This document shows positions 1-8,808 of a stretch of DNA of 64,000 bases, piece by piece (within the stretch, counting starts at the first letter, position 1; every line of letters starts with the position of its first letter). The stretch is from Burkholderiaceae bacterium (GTDB lineage: Bacteria; Pseudomonadota; Gammaproteobacteria; Burkholderiales; Burkholderiaceae_C). The notes below the pieces were generated by a model. It saw only the letters and a program-made list of their open reading frames with translations. It was not told the DNA's origin and ran no database searches. The DNA is taken from assembly GCA_024235855.1 (NCBI GenBank), contig JACKLN010000014.1, forward strand, positions 48,919 to 112,918, given 5' to 3'. The position numbers were made by a program, and so were the translations under genes.

Positions 1-1069
1 CCAGGCCGATGAAGACATTGGTGAACACGTGCACCGCCAGCAGCGGTGCCGCCGCCGCGAACGGCGGCCCGTACAGCCACCCCACCAGCGGGCCGGCCAG
101 CGCCGCGGTGGCGACGCTGACCACCACCCCGGCGACGAAGAATAGCCGAAAGGCCCGCACCAGGGCCTCGCGGTAGGCGGCCGGGTCCTCGGCGCGCAGG
201 CGCGCGATGGATGGCGCCAGGCTCACCTGCAGCGCCGTCGGGAGCACGGCCCAGGCCATCGACAGCGGCAGCATCGCGGCGTAGACGCCGGCGGCCTCCG
301 CGCCCGCCCACTGGCGGATGACGAGCTGGTCGATGCGGCTGTGCGCCATCGCGGCCAGCGCGCTGACGATGAAGGGCCAGCACTCGCGCAGCAGCATGCG
401 CGCCGTGGCGGCCTGGGTGCGCCAGGGGGCCGTGCAGCGGTGGCGCCGGTAGGCCAGGGCCAGGGCCGCGGCCGTGAGCAGCGACTCGGCCACCACCGCG
501 GCCACGAAGGCCGCCAGCGGGGCGTCGGCCAGGATCAGCGCCACGCGCAGCGCGGCCGTGGTTGCCATCGCCGCGCCGCGGGCTAGCGACGAGTGCCGGT
601 TCTGGCCCTGGCTCTGGAACCACAGGTCCACCGCGTCGGCTGCCTGCAGCACCAGCGTCGCACCGGCGATCGCGGTCAGTGTCACGCGCGCATCGCCGGG
701 GCCGTGCCAGGCGGCGATCGTCGCGACGGCCGCGATCCAGCACACGAGGCCGGTGCCGCCGCGCAGCGCCGCTGCGGTGCCCAGCAGCTCGGGTGCGCGC
801 TCGGGCTGGCGGGCGATGTCGCGCACCACGATGCCGTCCAGCCCCACCGCCGCCACCGCCTGGAAGACGGCCACGAAGGCGAGCACCGCGGCCATCTCGC
901 CGTAGGCTGCCGGGCCCAGGTGACGCGCGATCCAGGCGCCCACCGCCACGCCGAGCAGCATGCGCAGCAGCTTCTCGGCGCCGATCCAGGCGGCGTTGCC
1001 GGCCACGCCGCGCGAGGTGTCGGACAGGCGCGGAAGCGACGCGTTCTTCTTTAGACTGCGCAAGACCAT
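1..1069 (-). CDS. Wzx-type polysaccharide flippase, partial (3' end outside window)
   Basis: This gene is read leftwards from an ATG at 1069 and stays open to the window edge, giving about 356 codons of an expected 420-500. The protein begins MVLRSLKKNASLPRLSDTSR and continues as a chain of hydrophobic segments separated by short basic loops. The pattern around residues 20-60, with WIGAEKLLRM and later ARHLGPAAYGEMA, is typical of polysaccharide_synt/MATE-like O-antigen flippases. Such proteins move undecaprenyl-diphosphate-linked glycans across the inner membrane. It diverges from the glycosyltransferase at 1103 with only about 33 bp between the starts, so the two gene sets probably share a control region. 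The membrane family is clear; the substrate is unknown. Confidence 0.85.
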   Translation of the reverse strand, partial: MVLRSLKKNASLPRLSDTSRGVAGNAAWIGAEKLLRMLLGVAVGAWIARHLGPAAYGEMAAVLAFVAVFQAVAAVGLDGIVVRDIARQPERAPELLGTAAALRGGTGLVCWIAAVATIAAWHGPGDARVTLTAIAGATLVLQAADAVDLWFQSQGQNRHSSLARGAAMATTAALRVALILADAPLAAFVAAVVAESLLTAAALALAYRRHRCTAPWRTQAATARMLLRECWPFIVSALAAMAHSRIDQLVIRQWAGAEAAGVYAAMLPLSMAWAVLPTALQVSLAPSIARLRAEDPAAYREALVRAFRLFFVAGVVVSVATAALAGPLVGWLYGPPFAAAAPLLAVHVFTNVFIGL

Positions 1070-1102
1070 GACACACGCCGTCAACCGCTGTTCCCTGCCC
1101 GC

Positions 1103-2140
1103 GTGGCGCGGCCCCTGCCGATGCGGGTGAGCCTGATCACGCCCTGCCGCAACGAGGCGCCGTACATCGAGGGCTTCCTCGATTCGGCCCTGTCGCAGGC
1201 GCTGCCGGCGGGCTGGGCGATGGAGCTGATCGTGGCCGACGGCACCAGCGACGATGGTACCCGAGAGCGTCTGCAGGCCCGGGCTGCGGCCGACGCCCGG
1301 CTGCAGGTGGTCGACAACCCGGCCGGCCACACCGCGGGCGGGCTGAACCGCGCACTGCGCGCCGCCACGGGCGACGTGGTCGTGCGCCTGGACGTGCACA
1401 CCACCTACGCCGAGGACTACGTGCAGCGCTGCGTCGAGGCCCTGGACGCCAGCGGCGCCACCTGTGTCGGCGGGCCCTGGCGGCCCTGGGTGGGCGAGGG
1501 TCGCGCGACCGCCATCGCGCTGGCCTGGGCCAGCCCCTTCGGCTCCGGCGGCGCCCCGTCGCGCCGCGTCGAGCACCGCGGGCCGGTCGACACCGTCTAC
1601 CTCGGGGCCTGGCGGCGCGCCGAGCTGCTGCGCCTGGGCGGATTCGACGAGGCCCTGCTGCGCACCGAGGACGACGATCTGAGCCTGCGCATCGTGCGCG
1701 GCGGCGGCGTGGTCTGGCAGGAGCCGGCGATCCGCTCGTGGTACCGGCCGCGCGGCACCTTCACGGCGCTGGCGGCGCAGATGTACCAGTACGGCTACTG
1801 GAAGGTGCCGCTGATCCGCAAGCACCGGCTGCCGGCGTCGCCGCGGCACCTGGTGCCGGGGCTGTTCGTGCTCGGGCTGGTGGCGCTGGCCCTCGGCGGG
1901 CTGTGGGACACACGCCTGGCCGTGGCGGCCGTGGCGCTGCTGGCCCTGCACGCGGGCGTGGCGCTGGCGGCGGCGGGCACGCTGGTGCGCCCCTGGCAGT
2001 CCCCGGCGCGCTGGGTCGGCATCGCCTGGGCCACAGTCTGCATGCACGGCGCCTACGGGGCCGGCTTCCTGCATGGCGTGATCGACGCGGTGGTCCGGCG
2101 CGGGCGCGCCGGGCGTGCGGCGACGCGGCTGACGCGATGA
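1103..2140 (+). CDS. Glycosyltransferase family 2, membrane-anchored (ExoA-like)
   Basis: The 345-residue product opens with a GT-A fold signature (SLITPCRNEAPYIEGFLDSA) and has the nucleotide-binding segment IVADGTSDDGT. A DVHTTY segment stands where the metal-binding DxD is expected, followed by LRTEDDDLSLRI and a WYRPRGTF motif. About three hydrophobic helices occupy the last 90 residues, so it should sit on the inner membrane with the catalytic domain in the cytoplasm. The layout resembles ExoA-type succinoglycan transferases. The start is GTG 1103; an ATG at 1121, just before the first beta strand, is an equally good choice. Its stop overlaps the next ATG (ATGA), which suggests translational coupling. 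The sugar transferred cannot be told from the sequence. Confidence 0.85.
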   Translation: MARPLPMRVSLITPCRNEAPYIEGFLDSALSQALPAGWAMELIVADGTSDDGTRERLQARAAADARLQVVDNPAGHTAGGLNRALRAATGDVVVRLDVHTTYAEDYVQRCVEALDASGATCVGGPWRPWVGEGRATAIALAWASPFGSGGAPSRRVEHRGPVDTVYLGAWRRAELLRLGGFDEALLRTEDDDLSLRIVRGGGVVWQEPAIRSWYRPRGTFTALAAQMYQYGYWKVPLIRKHRLPASPRHLVPGLFVLGLVALALGGLWDTRLAVAAVALLALHAGVALAAAGTLVRPWQSPARWVGIAWATVCMHGAYGAGFLHGVIDAVVRRGRAGRAATRLTR

Positions 2141-2856
2141 CACCCTCGGACCCGGGCATCGAAGTGGCTGCGGTGGCGGAGCGTTATGCCCGCCGCACCG
2201 TGCACGACCCGCGCTACAGCCTGCTGCGGCCCGAGGTGCGGCACGAGGCCTTCGGCCGCCAGTCGGCATGGCTGGGCTGGCTGGACAGCTCGGCCCTGTT
2301 GCACGAGGCTGGTGGTATCGATCGCCTGCGCCTTGTCGAGGTCGGCTGCGGTGACGGCAGCAACCTGCTGGAGTGGCTGCGCGTGGGCTGCGCGCCCGAG
2401 CGGCTCACCGGCCTGGAACTGCTGCCCGATGGGGTGGCCGAGGCGCGCCGCCGGCTGCCGGTGGCGCTGCAGGTGATCGAAGGCGATGCCAGCGTCGCCC
2501 CGCTGCCTGCCGGCAGCCAGGACCTGGTGATCGCCAGCACCGTGTTCAGCTCGCTGCTCGACGACGTGTTCCAGCAGCGACTGGCCGACGCGATGTGGTC
2601 CTGGCTGCGCCCGGGCGGCGCGGTGCTCTGGTACGACTTCACCTGGGACAATCCGCGCAACCCAGACGTGCGCGGCGTGCCGCGCCGCCGCGTGCAGGCC
2701 CTGTTCCCGCAGGGCCAGACACGCTGGCGGCGCGTGACGCTGGCGCCGCCGCTGGCGCGTGCCGTGGGCCGGGTCCAACCCGGGCTGGTCGGCCTGTTCA
2801 ATCTGTTACCGCCGCTGCGCACGCACCTGGCGGGCTGGATCGAGAAACCCCGATGA
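2137..2856 (+). CDS. SAM-dependent class I methyltransferase
   Basis: The 239-residue protein has the glycine-rich motif I VEVGCGDGS at residues 68-76, an acidic motif after it (GLELL), an IEGDASVAPLPAGSQDLVIAS stretch corresponding to motifs II-III, and LRPGGAVLWYDF as the post-motif strand. It is therefore a Rossmann-fold methyltransferase using S-adenosylmethionine. The ATG overlaps the stop of the preceding glycosyltransferase and its own stop overlaps the aminotransferase start, so it is inside a coupled operon for glycan assembly. Methylation of a sugar or of the lipid-linked glycan is the likely role (inference). The acceptor is unknown. Confidence 0.82.
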   Translation: MTPSDPGIEVAAVAERYARRTVHDPRYSLLRPEVRHEAFGRQSAWLGWLDSSALLHEAGGIDRLRLVEVGCGDGSNLLEWLRVGCAPERLTGLELLPDGVAEARRRLPVALQVIEGDASVAPLPAGSQDLVIASTVFSSLLDDVFQQRLADAMWSWLRPGGAVLWYDFTWDNPRNPDVRGVPRRRVQALFPQGQTRWRRVTLAPPLARAVGRVQPGLVGLFNLLPPLRTHLAGWIEKPR

Positions 2857-4019
2857 GCGACGCCGGCCGGCCCTTCCTGCCCTTCGCGCTGCCCGAGATC
2901 GGCGAAGAGGAGATCGCCGAGGTCGTCGACTCGCTGAAGAGCGGCTGGGTCACCACCGGCCCCAAGGCGCGGCGCTTCGAGCAGGACTTCGTGGCCTTCC
3001 TCGGCGATCTGTCGCTGCACGCGGTGGCGGTGAACTCCGCCACCGCCGGCCTGCACCTGGCGCTCGAGGCCGTAGGCATCGGCGCCGGCGACGAGGTGAT
3101 CACCACCACCCACACCTTCACCGCCACCGCCGAGGTGGTGCGCTACCTTGGTGCCGACGTGACGCTGGTCGATATCGACCCCGCGACGCTGAACATCGAC
3201 CCGGCGGCCGTGGAGGCCGCCATCACCCCACGTACCAAGGCCGTGATCCCGGTGCACTACGCCGGCCTGGCGGCCGACATGGCGGCCATCGGCGACATCG
3301 CACGCCGCCACGGTCTGGCCGTGGTGGAGGATGCGGCGCACGCGCTGCCCACGATCCACGGCGGACGCCTCGTCGGCACGCTGGACAGCGCAGCCACGGT
3401 GTTCAGCTTCTATGCCAACAAGACCATCACCACCGGCGAAGGCGGCATGCTCGTCACGCGCGACGCGGCGCTGGCCAGGCGCGCCCAGGTGATGCGCCTG
3501 CACGGCATGAGCCGTGACGCCTTCGACCGCTTCCGGGCCGACAGGCCGAGCTGGTACTACGAGATCGTCGCCCCCGGCTTCAAGTACAACCTGACCGACA
3601 TCGCCGCCGCGCTGGGCCTGCATCAGCTGAAGAAGGCGCGCGCGTTCCAGGCCCGCCGCGCCGCCATCGCCGATGCCTACGACGCTGCCTTCGCCGGGCT
3701 GCCGGTGATCACGCCGCCACGGCCGGCAGAAGCTGACCTGCACGCCTGGCACCTCTACGTGCTGCGCCTGGCCGACGACGCGCCCATCGGCCGCGATGCG
3801 CTGATCGAACGCCTGTTCGCCGCCGGCATCGGCTGCAGCGTTCACTACATTCCGCTGCACCTGCAGCCGTACTGGCGCGACCGCTACGCCCTCACGCCGG
3901 CAATGTTCCCGCACAGCCAGCACGCCTACGAGCGCATGCTCAGCCTTCCGATCTACACCCGCATGACCGACGGCGACGTGGCGCGCGTGGTCGACGCCGT
4001 GTCGGCGTCGCTGCGGTGA
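2853..4019 (+). CDS. DegT/DnrJ/EryC1/StrS-family PLP sugar aminotransferase
   Basis: The 388-residue length is standard for the family. Asp160 in VVEDAAHA should bind the pyridine nitrogen of PLP, and Lys190 in FSFYANKTITTGEGG is the internal-aldimine lysine. The N-terminal SGWVTTGPKARRFEQDF and the TATAGLHLAL-like segment (NSATAGLHLAL here) are also family hallmarks. Enzymes of this type transfer an amino group from glutamate to a 4-keto-6-deoxy nucleotide sugar. The 4,6-dehydratase at 4624 would supply that keto sugar, and the phosphoglycosyl transferase at 4016 could use the product, so a UDP-4-amino-4,6-dideoxy-HexNAc route of the bacillosamine type is likely. No PglD-like acetyltransferase is seen here. 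Confidence 0.92.
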   Translation: MSDAGRPFLPFALPEIGEEEIAEVVDSLKSGWVTTGPKARRFEQDFVAFLGDLSLHAVAVNSATAGLHLALEAVGIGAGDEVITTTHTFTATAEVVRYLGADVTLVDIDPATLNIDPAAVEAAITPRTKAVIPVHYAGLAADMAAIGDIARRHGLAVVEDAAHALPTIHGGRLVGTLDSAATVFSFYANKTITTGEGGMLVTRDAALARRAQVMRLHGMSRDAFDRFRADRPSWYYEIVAPGFKYNLTDIAAALGLHQLKKARAFQARRAAIADAYDAAFAGLPVITPPRPAEADLHAWHLYVLRLADDAPIGRDALIERLFAAGIGCSVHYIPLHLQPYWRDRYALTPAMFPHSQHAYERMLSLPIYTRMTDGDVARVVDAVSASLR

Positions 4020-4627
4020 AGGACAACGTGGCCAAGCGCCTGTTCGACTTCACCGTGGCCGCTGCCGGCCTGCTGCTGCTGTGGCCGCTGCTGCTGGCGA
4101 TCGCGCTGTGGGTGCGCCTGGATTCTCCCGGCCCGGCGCTGTACCGGCAGGTGCGCGTGGGACGGCACGGCGTGCCGTTCCGCATCCGCAAGTTCCGCAC
4201 GATGTTCCTGGATGCCGGCGGCCCGCCGCTGACCGTGGGCGCCGACCCGCGCATCACGCGCGCCGGCCGCATGCTGCGCCGGACCCGGCTGGACGAGCTG
4301 CCGCAGCTGCTGGACGTGCTGGAGGGCACGATGAGCCTGGTCGGACCGCGTCCCGAAGTGCCGCGCTACATGGACGCCGCGCCGCCGGTGCTGAAGGCGC
4401 GCGTGCTGTCCGTGCGCCCCGGCATCACCGATCCGGTGGCCGTGGCCCACCTGGACGAATCGGCCCTGCTGGCCCAGGCCGACGATCCCGAACGCGTCTA
4501 CCGAGAGACCCTGCTGCCGGCCAAGCTGCAGGCCGCCGCCACCTACGCCGAGCAGGCCACGCTGCGCAGCGACCTGAAGGTGATCTGGCGCACGCTGCGC
4601 GCGCTGTGGGGGGGCGGCAAGCCATGA
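4016..4627 (+). CDS. Monotopic phosphoglycosyl transferase (PglC/WbaP C-terminal type sugar transferase)
   Basis: The 203-residue protein has one N-terminal re-entrant hydrophobic helix (about residues 13-33), then the family signature DSPGPALYRQVRVGRHG, the FRIRKFRTM motif, the catalytic Asp93-Glu94 pair in TRLDELPQLLDVL and the SLVGPRPE motif. It is the short PglC-like form without the extra membrane domain of WbaP or WcaJ. It should transfer a phospho-sugar from a UDP-sugar to undecaprenyl phosphate on the cytoplasmic face and so prime glycan synthesis. The start is GTG 4016, overlapping the aminotransferase stop as GTGA. The neighbouring dehydratase and aminotransferase suggest the donor is a UDP-diamino- or amino-dideoxy sugar. 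Confidence 0.92.
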   Translation: MKDNVAKRLFDFTVAAAGLLLLWPLLLAIALWVRLDSPGPALYRQVRVGRHGVPFRIRKFRTMFLDAGGPPLTVGADPRITRAGRMLRRTRLDELPQLLDVLEGTMSLVGPRPEVPRYMDAAPPVLKARVLSVRPGITDPVAVAHLDESALLAQADDPERVYRETLLPAKLQAAATYAEQATLRSDLKVIWRTLRALWGGGKP

Positions 4628-6531
4628 GCGAGGCCCTGCCCACCGCCTGGCACCGGCTGGACGCGCTGCTGGCGCGCCTGCGGCCGCACCGGCGCGCGCT
4701 GGCGCTGGCGGTGGACGCGCTCGTCGTGGTGGTGGCGTGGCAGGCGACCTACCTGTTCCGCCTGGGCTTCGAGCGCTGGTTCGCCGTGCGTGCGGATTAC
4801 GACCCCTGGGTGCTGGCAGGCGTGGTGCTGGCCTACGGCGCTGCCTTCGTGGCGCTTCGCGTCCCGCAGGGGCTGTGGCGGTTCGTCGGCTTCGGCGAGG
4901 TGCAGCGGTTGGCGCTGGCCTGTCTGCTGGCCGGCGTGGTGGCCGGCACCGTGGTGCGCGCCCTCGGCCTGGTGCAGATCCCGCGCGCCGTGCTGGCCCT
5001 GCACCCGGTGGTATCGCTGATGGGCCTGGTGCTGGTGCGCATGGGTTACCGCATGCTCTACGAGCACCTGCGCGGGCGCATCACCGGCAGCGAGCGCGAG
5101 ATTCGCCGTGCCATCGTGCTCGGCGCCGGTGGCGCGGCACGGCGGCTGCTGGCGGGCATCCACCGCCAGGGCTGGGTGGTGCTGGGCCTGCTGGACGACG
5201 ACCCGGCCAAGCAGGGCGCCAGCATCGCCGGCGTGCCGGTGCTGGGCACGTTGGAGGCGGTGCGCGACGCCGGCGTGCGCGGCGCGGCCACCCACGTGAT
5301 CGTGGCGCTGCCCACCGCCACGCCGGCGCAGCGCAGGCGGGCGCTGGCGCTCGCCGCCGACAGCGGCCTGCCGGTGGTCACGGTGCCGGGCGAGGACGAA
5401 CTGCGCACCGGCCGTGGCCGTCTGGAACGCTTGCGCGAGATCGAGCCCGACGACCTGCTGGGCCGGGCGCCGGTGGTGCTGGACGAGGCCGGCGTCGGCG
5501 CCCTGGTGCGCGGCCGCACGGTGCTGGTCACCGGCGCCGGCGGCAGCATCGGCAGCGAACTCTGCCGTCAGGTGGCGGCGCTGGAGCCGGCGCGCCTGGT
5601 GCTGGTGGAGCTGTCGGAGTACAACCTCTACGCCATCGACGAGGAAGTGGCCGCGCGCTGGCCGGCGCTGCAGCGCGTGTCGCTGGTCGGTGACGTGAAG
5701 GACGCGCGCCGGATGCGGGCGCTGATGCTGGCCTGGCGTCCGGCCGTGGTCTTCCATGCCGCGGCCTACAAGCACGTGCCGCTGATGGAGCACCACAACG
5801 CGCTGGCGGCGTTGCGCAACAACACGCTGGGCACGCAGGTCACGGCCCAGGCGGCGGCCGAGGCGGGCGCCGAGGCCTTCGTGCTGATCAGCACCGACAA
5901 GGCCGTCAACCCCACCAACGTGATGGGGGCAACCAAGCGCGCGGCAGAGATGGTGGTCAGCGCGCTGGCCGCGCAACACCCGGCCACGCGCTTCGTGGCG
6001 GTACGCTTCGGCAACGTCCTGGGCAGCAGCGGCAGCGTGATCCCGAAGTTCAAGGAGCAGATCGCACGCGGCGGCCCGGTGACGGTGACGCACCCGGAGA
6101 TCATCCGCTACTTCATGACCATCCCCGAGGCGGCGCGCCTGGTGTTGCAGGCTGCGGCCATTGGCGGCAGCGGCCAGGTGATGGTGCTCGACATGGGCGA
6201 GCCGGTGAAGATCGCCGACCTGGCGCGCCAGCTGATCCGGTTGGCCGGCCACACACCGGAGGAGATCCGCATCGAGTACACCGGCCTGCGCCCCGGCGAG
6301 AAGCTGTACGAGGAACTGCTGGCCGACGCCGACGACACGTTGGCCACCGCCGTGCCGCGGCTGCGCGTGGCGCGGCTGGCCGCACGCGCAGTGGACGATC
6401 CTGCGATGCGGGCCCTGGGCCAGCTGCTGGCGCTGGCCGACGCCGCCCAGGACGCCGAAGATGCCGCCGTCCGTGCCAGCCTGCACGCCGCCGTGCCGGA
6501 GTACAGGCCGGCCGGCGATGCACCGCGCTAG
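4624..6531 (+). CDS. WbpM/PglF/CapD-like nucleotide-sugar 4,6-dehydratase, membrane form
   Basis: The 635-residue product is the long membrane version of this family. About four N-terminal transmembrane helices (residues 20-150) are followed by a first Rossmann-like domain (IVLGAGGAARRLL) and a second SDR domain beginning VLVTGAGGSIGSELC at residue 300. The catalytic stretch is STDKAVNPTNVMGATK, residues 423-438. Met434 replaces the usual SDR tyrosine and is followed by Lys438, which is the atypical S-M-K arrangement known from WbpM. It converts a UDP-GlcNAc-type sugar to the 4-keto-6-deoxy form. Its ATG overlaps the upstream stop. It is followed by the 2-epimerase after 36 bp. Confidence 0.93.
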   Translation: MSEALPTAWHRLDALLARLRPHRRALALAVDALVVVVAWQATYLFRLGFERWFAVRADYDPWVLAGVVLAYGAAFVALRVPQGLWRFVGFGEVQRLALACLLAGVVAGTVVRALGLVQIPRAVLALHPVVSLMGLVLVRMGYRMLYEHLRGRITGSEREIRRAIVLGAGGAARRLLAGIHRQGWVVLGLLDDDPAKQGASIAGVPVLGTLEAVRDAGVRGAATHVIVALPTATPAQRRRALALAADSGLPVVTVPGEDELRTGRGRLERLREIEPDDLLGRAPVVLDEAGVGALVRGRTVLVTGAGGSIGSELCRQVAALEPARLVLVELSEYNLYAIDEEVAARWPALQRVSLVGDVKDARRMRALMLAWRPAVVFHAAAYKHVPLMEHHNALAALRNNTLGTQVTAQAAAEAGAEAFVLISTDKAVNPTNVMGATKRAAEMVVSALAAQHPATRFVAVRFGNVLGSSGSVIPKFKEQIARGGPVTVTHPEIIRYFMTIPEAARLVLQAAAIGGSGQVMVLDMGEPVKIADLARQLIRLAGHTPEEIRIEYTGLRPGEKLYEELLADADDTLATAVPRLRVARLAARAVDDPAMRALGQLLALADAAQDAEDAAVRASLHAAVPEYRPAGDAPR

Positions 6532-6567
6532 CATGCCCGCGCCTCCAGAGATCCGACAGGACCGCCC

Positions 6568-7686
6568 GTGACCGCTCCCTGCCTGCACCTGATCGCCGGT
6601 GCCCGACCGAACTTCATGAAGATCGCGCCCATCGTGCGCGCGTTGCAGGCCGACGGCCGGCTGCGCTGGAAGCTGGTGCACACCGGCCAGCACTACGACC
6701 GCAACATGAGCGACGTGTTCTTCGAGGAACTGGGCATCCCGGCGCCCGACGTGCACTTCAACTGCGGTGGCGGCTCGCACGCGGTGCAGACCGCGCGCAT
6801 CATGGAAGCCTTCGAGCAGCACATCGGCGCCGACCGGCCCGATGCCGTGGTGGTGGTGGGCGACGTGAACTCCACGCTGGCCTGCACCATCGTCGCCAAG
6901 AAGGCCGGCATCCCGGTGGCGCACGTGGAGGCCGGCCTGCGCAGCGGCGACATGGCGATGCCCGAGGAGATCAACCGCATCGTCACCGACAGCCTGAGCG
7001 ACTGGTTCTTCGTCACCGAACCCAGCGGTGTCGACAACCTGCGGCGCGAGGGCCAGGCCGAGGCCAAGATCCACCACGTGGGCCACGTGATGGTGGACAA
7101 CGTGATGTACCAGGCCGATCTGCTGGGCCGCAGCGACACGGCGGGCTTTCCCACCGATGCCGTCAAGCGCGAGCTTCAGGCGCACGGCGGGCGGTACGGC
7201 GTCGTCACGCTGCACCGGCCGTCCAACGTCGACGACCCGGCGAACCTGGCCGCCATTGCCGGTGCACTGAAGACCATCGCCGCCGACGTGCCGCTGGTGT
7301 TCCCGGTGCACCCGCGCACGCGTGGCACGCTGCAGAAGGCCGGGCTGGACCTGGGGCCTCGCATCCGGCTGATGGACCCGCAGCCGTACATGAGCTTCCT
7401 GCACCTGTGGAAGGACGCGGCCGTGGTGCTCACCGACAGCGGCGGCCTGCAGGAGGAGACCACGGCGCTGGGTGTACCCTGCCTGACGCTGCGCGAGAAC
7501 ACCGAGCGCCCGATCACCATCGACGAAGGCACCAACCACCTGGTGGGCACCGACCCGGCGGCCATCATCGATGCGGCGCGGAAGGTGCTGGGCGCGGGTG
7601 CGCCGCCGGCGCGCCGGCCGGCGCTGTGGGACGGGCAGGCCGCCGGGCGCATCGTGGCGGTGATGGCGCGTGACCTGGGCGCCTGA
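6568..7686 (+). CDS. wecB: UDP-N-acetylglucosamine 2-epimerase (non-hydrolysing)
   Basis: The 372-residue length and order of motifs match WecB/MnaA: ARPNFMKIAPI near the start, HTGQHYDRNMSD, VVGDVNSTLA, HVEAGLRSGDMAMPEEINR and TLHRPSNVD, then DSGGLQEE in the second lobe. These carry the conserved Asp, two Glu and His used by the E. coli enzyme. It interconverts UDP-GlcNAc and UDP-ManNAc. No UDP-ManNAc dehydrogenase lies nearby, so ManNAc or a derivative may be used directly. The start is GTG 6568, with an AGG-containing ribosome binding site about 8 bp upstream. Confidence 0.92.
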   Translation: MTAPCLHLIAGARPNFMKIAPIVRALQADGRLRWKLVHTGQHYDRNMSDVFFEELGIPAPDVHFNCGGGSHAVQTARIMEAFEQHIGADRPDAVVVVGDVNSTLACTIVAKKAGIPVAHVEAGLRSGDMAMPEEINRIVTDSLSDWFFVTEPSGVDNLRREGQAEAKIHHVGHVMVDNVMYQADLLGRSDTAGFPTDAVKRELQAHGGRYGVVTLHRPSNVDDPANLAAIAGALKTIAADVPLVFPVHPRTRGTLQKAGLDLGPRIRLMDPQPYMSFLHLWKDAAVVLTDSGGLQEETTALGVPCLTLRENTERPITIDEGTNHLVGTDPAAIIDAARKVLGAGAPPARRPALWDGQAAGRIVAVMARDLGA

Positions 7687-7710
7687 CCCGCGGCGCAGGC
7701 GAGGCCGGCG

Positions 7711-8808
7711 TTGACGCCGCCGGTCTGCATCAACGGCAAGTTCGCGCTGCAGCGCATCACCGGCGTGCAGCGGGTGGCGCACGAGATCGTGCGTGCGCTC
7801 GATGCCTTGCCGGCCGCCGACGGCTGGACGTTGCTGTGCCCACCCGGCGCGGTGCTGCCACGCTTCGAACGCATCCGCGTGCGCACCGTCGGCCCAGCAG
7901 GCTGGCCGCTGCACGCCTGGGAGCAGGTCGTGCTGCCCTGGGCAGCGCGCCGGGGCCTGCTCGTCAACCTGGCCGGCGGCGCGCCGGCGCTGGCGAGGTG
8001 GCAGATCGCGGTGATCCACGATGCCGCGGTGTTCGACCACCCAGAGGCCTACACGCCGGCGTTCGTGCGCTGGTACAGCGCGCTGTTTCGGCATCTGGTT
8101 CGCCGCGGCGACACGCTGATGACCGTCTCCGCGTTCTCGCAGCAGCGGCTGGCCGCGGCGCTGGGCGTGCCGCCGGTGCGTTTTGGCCGCCTGCCGCTGG
8201 GCGCCGACCACATGCGACACACGGCGCCCGACCTTCGCATGCTCGAGGCCCACGGGCTGCTGCGCACGCCCTACGTGCTCGCCGTCGGCAGTGCCAACCC
8301 GACGAAGAACCTGGCCGCGCTGGTGCGCGCCTGGGCGCGCCTGCCGGCCGGTGCGCAGCGCCTGGTCATCGCCGGCGGCCGTCATGGCGCGGTGTTCGCG
8401 GACACGCCCGGCGCCGATCCTGCGGGCGTGCTGCGCCTGGGGGCGGTGGACGATGCGGCACTGGTGGCGCTGTACCGGCACGCGCAGGTGCTGGTCTTTC
8501 CCTCGGTCTACGAAGGTTTCGGCTTGCCGCCGCTGGAGGCCATGGCCGTTGGTTGCCCGGTGCTGGCAGCACGGGCCGCGTCGCTGCCCGAGGTCTGCGG
8601 TGACGCGGTGGCGTATCTCTCCGGGCTCGACGACATGGCCATCGCGGCCGACCTGCAGCGCCTGCTGGCCGATGCCGGCCTGCGCGATCGCCTGCGCGCC
8701 GCCGGCCCGGCACAGGCCGCGCGCTGGACCTGGGCGGCTGCGGCCGAGGCCCTGGTGGCCCAGGTGTCGGCGGTGCGCGCGGCACAGGCCAGAATCGGCC
8801 CCGCGTGA
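7711..8808 (+). CDS. GT4-family glycosyltransferase
   Basis: The 365-residue GT-B protein has an N-terminal domain beginning CINGKFALQRITGVQRVAHE, which matches mannosyl/rhamnosyl transferases that carry a GVQR loop. The C-terminal domain has LAVGSANPTKNLAALVRAWARL and the donor-site segment VFPSVYEGFGLPPLEAMAVGCPV with the E-x7-E arrangement. It probably adds a hexose or deoxyhexose to the lipid-linked glycan on the cytoplasmic side. The start used is TTG 7711, because no ATG or GTG fits the conserved first strand better. The stop overlaps the next start as GTGA. Confidence 0.87.
   Translation: MTPPVCINGKFALQRITGVQRVAHEIVRALDALPAADGWTLLCPPGAVLPRFERIRVRTVGPAGWPLHAWEQVVLPWAARRGLLVNLAGGAPALARWQIAVIHDAAVFDHPEAYTPAFVRWYSALFRHLVRRGDTLMTVSAFSQQRLAAALGVPPVRFGRLPLGADHMRHTAPDLRMLEAHGLLRTPYVLAVGSANPTKNLAALVRAWARLPAGAQRLVIAGGRHGAVFADTPGADPAGVLRLGAVDDAALVALYRHAQVLVFPSVYEGFGLPPLEAMAVGCPVLAARAASLPEVCGDAVAYLSGLDDMAIAADLQRLLADAGLRDRLRAAGPAQAARWTWAAAAEALVAQVSAVRAAQARIGPA

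Noticed and set aside
341..1071. Several overlapping plus-strand open frames over the first kilobase
   Set aside because: They are antisense to the flippase, are Arg/Ala/Pro-rich and have no motifs.
4543..8481. Very long minus-strand open frame (over 1300 codons) opposite the dehydratase, epimerase and GT genes
   Set aside because: It is the antisense of well-supported genes. The translation is rich in His, Arg and Gln with no domain motifs, the usual result of high-GC codon use on the other strand.
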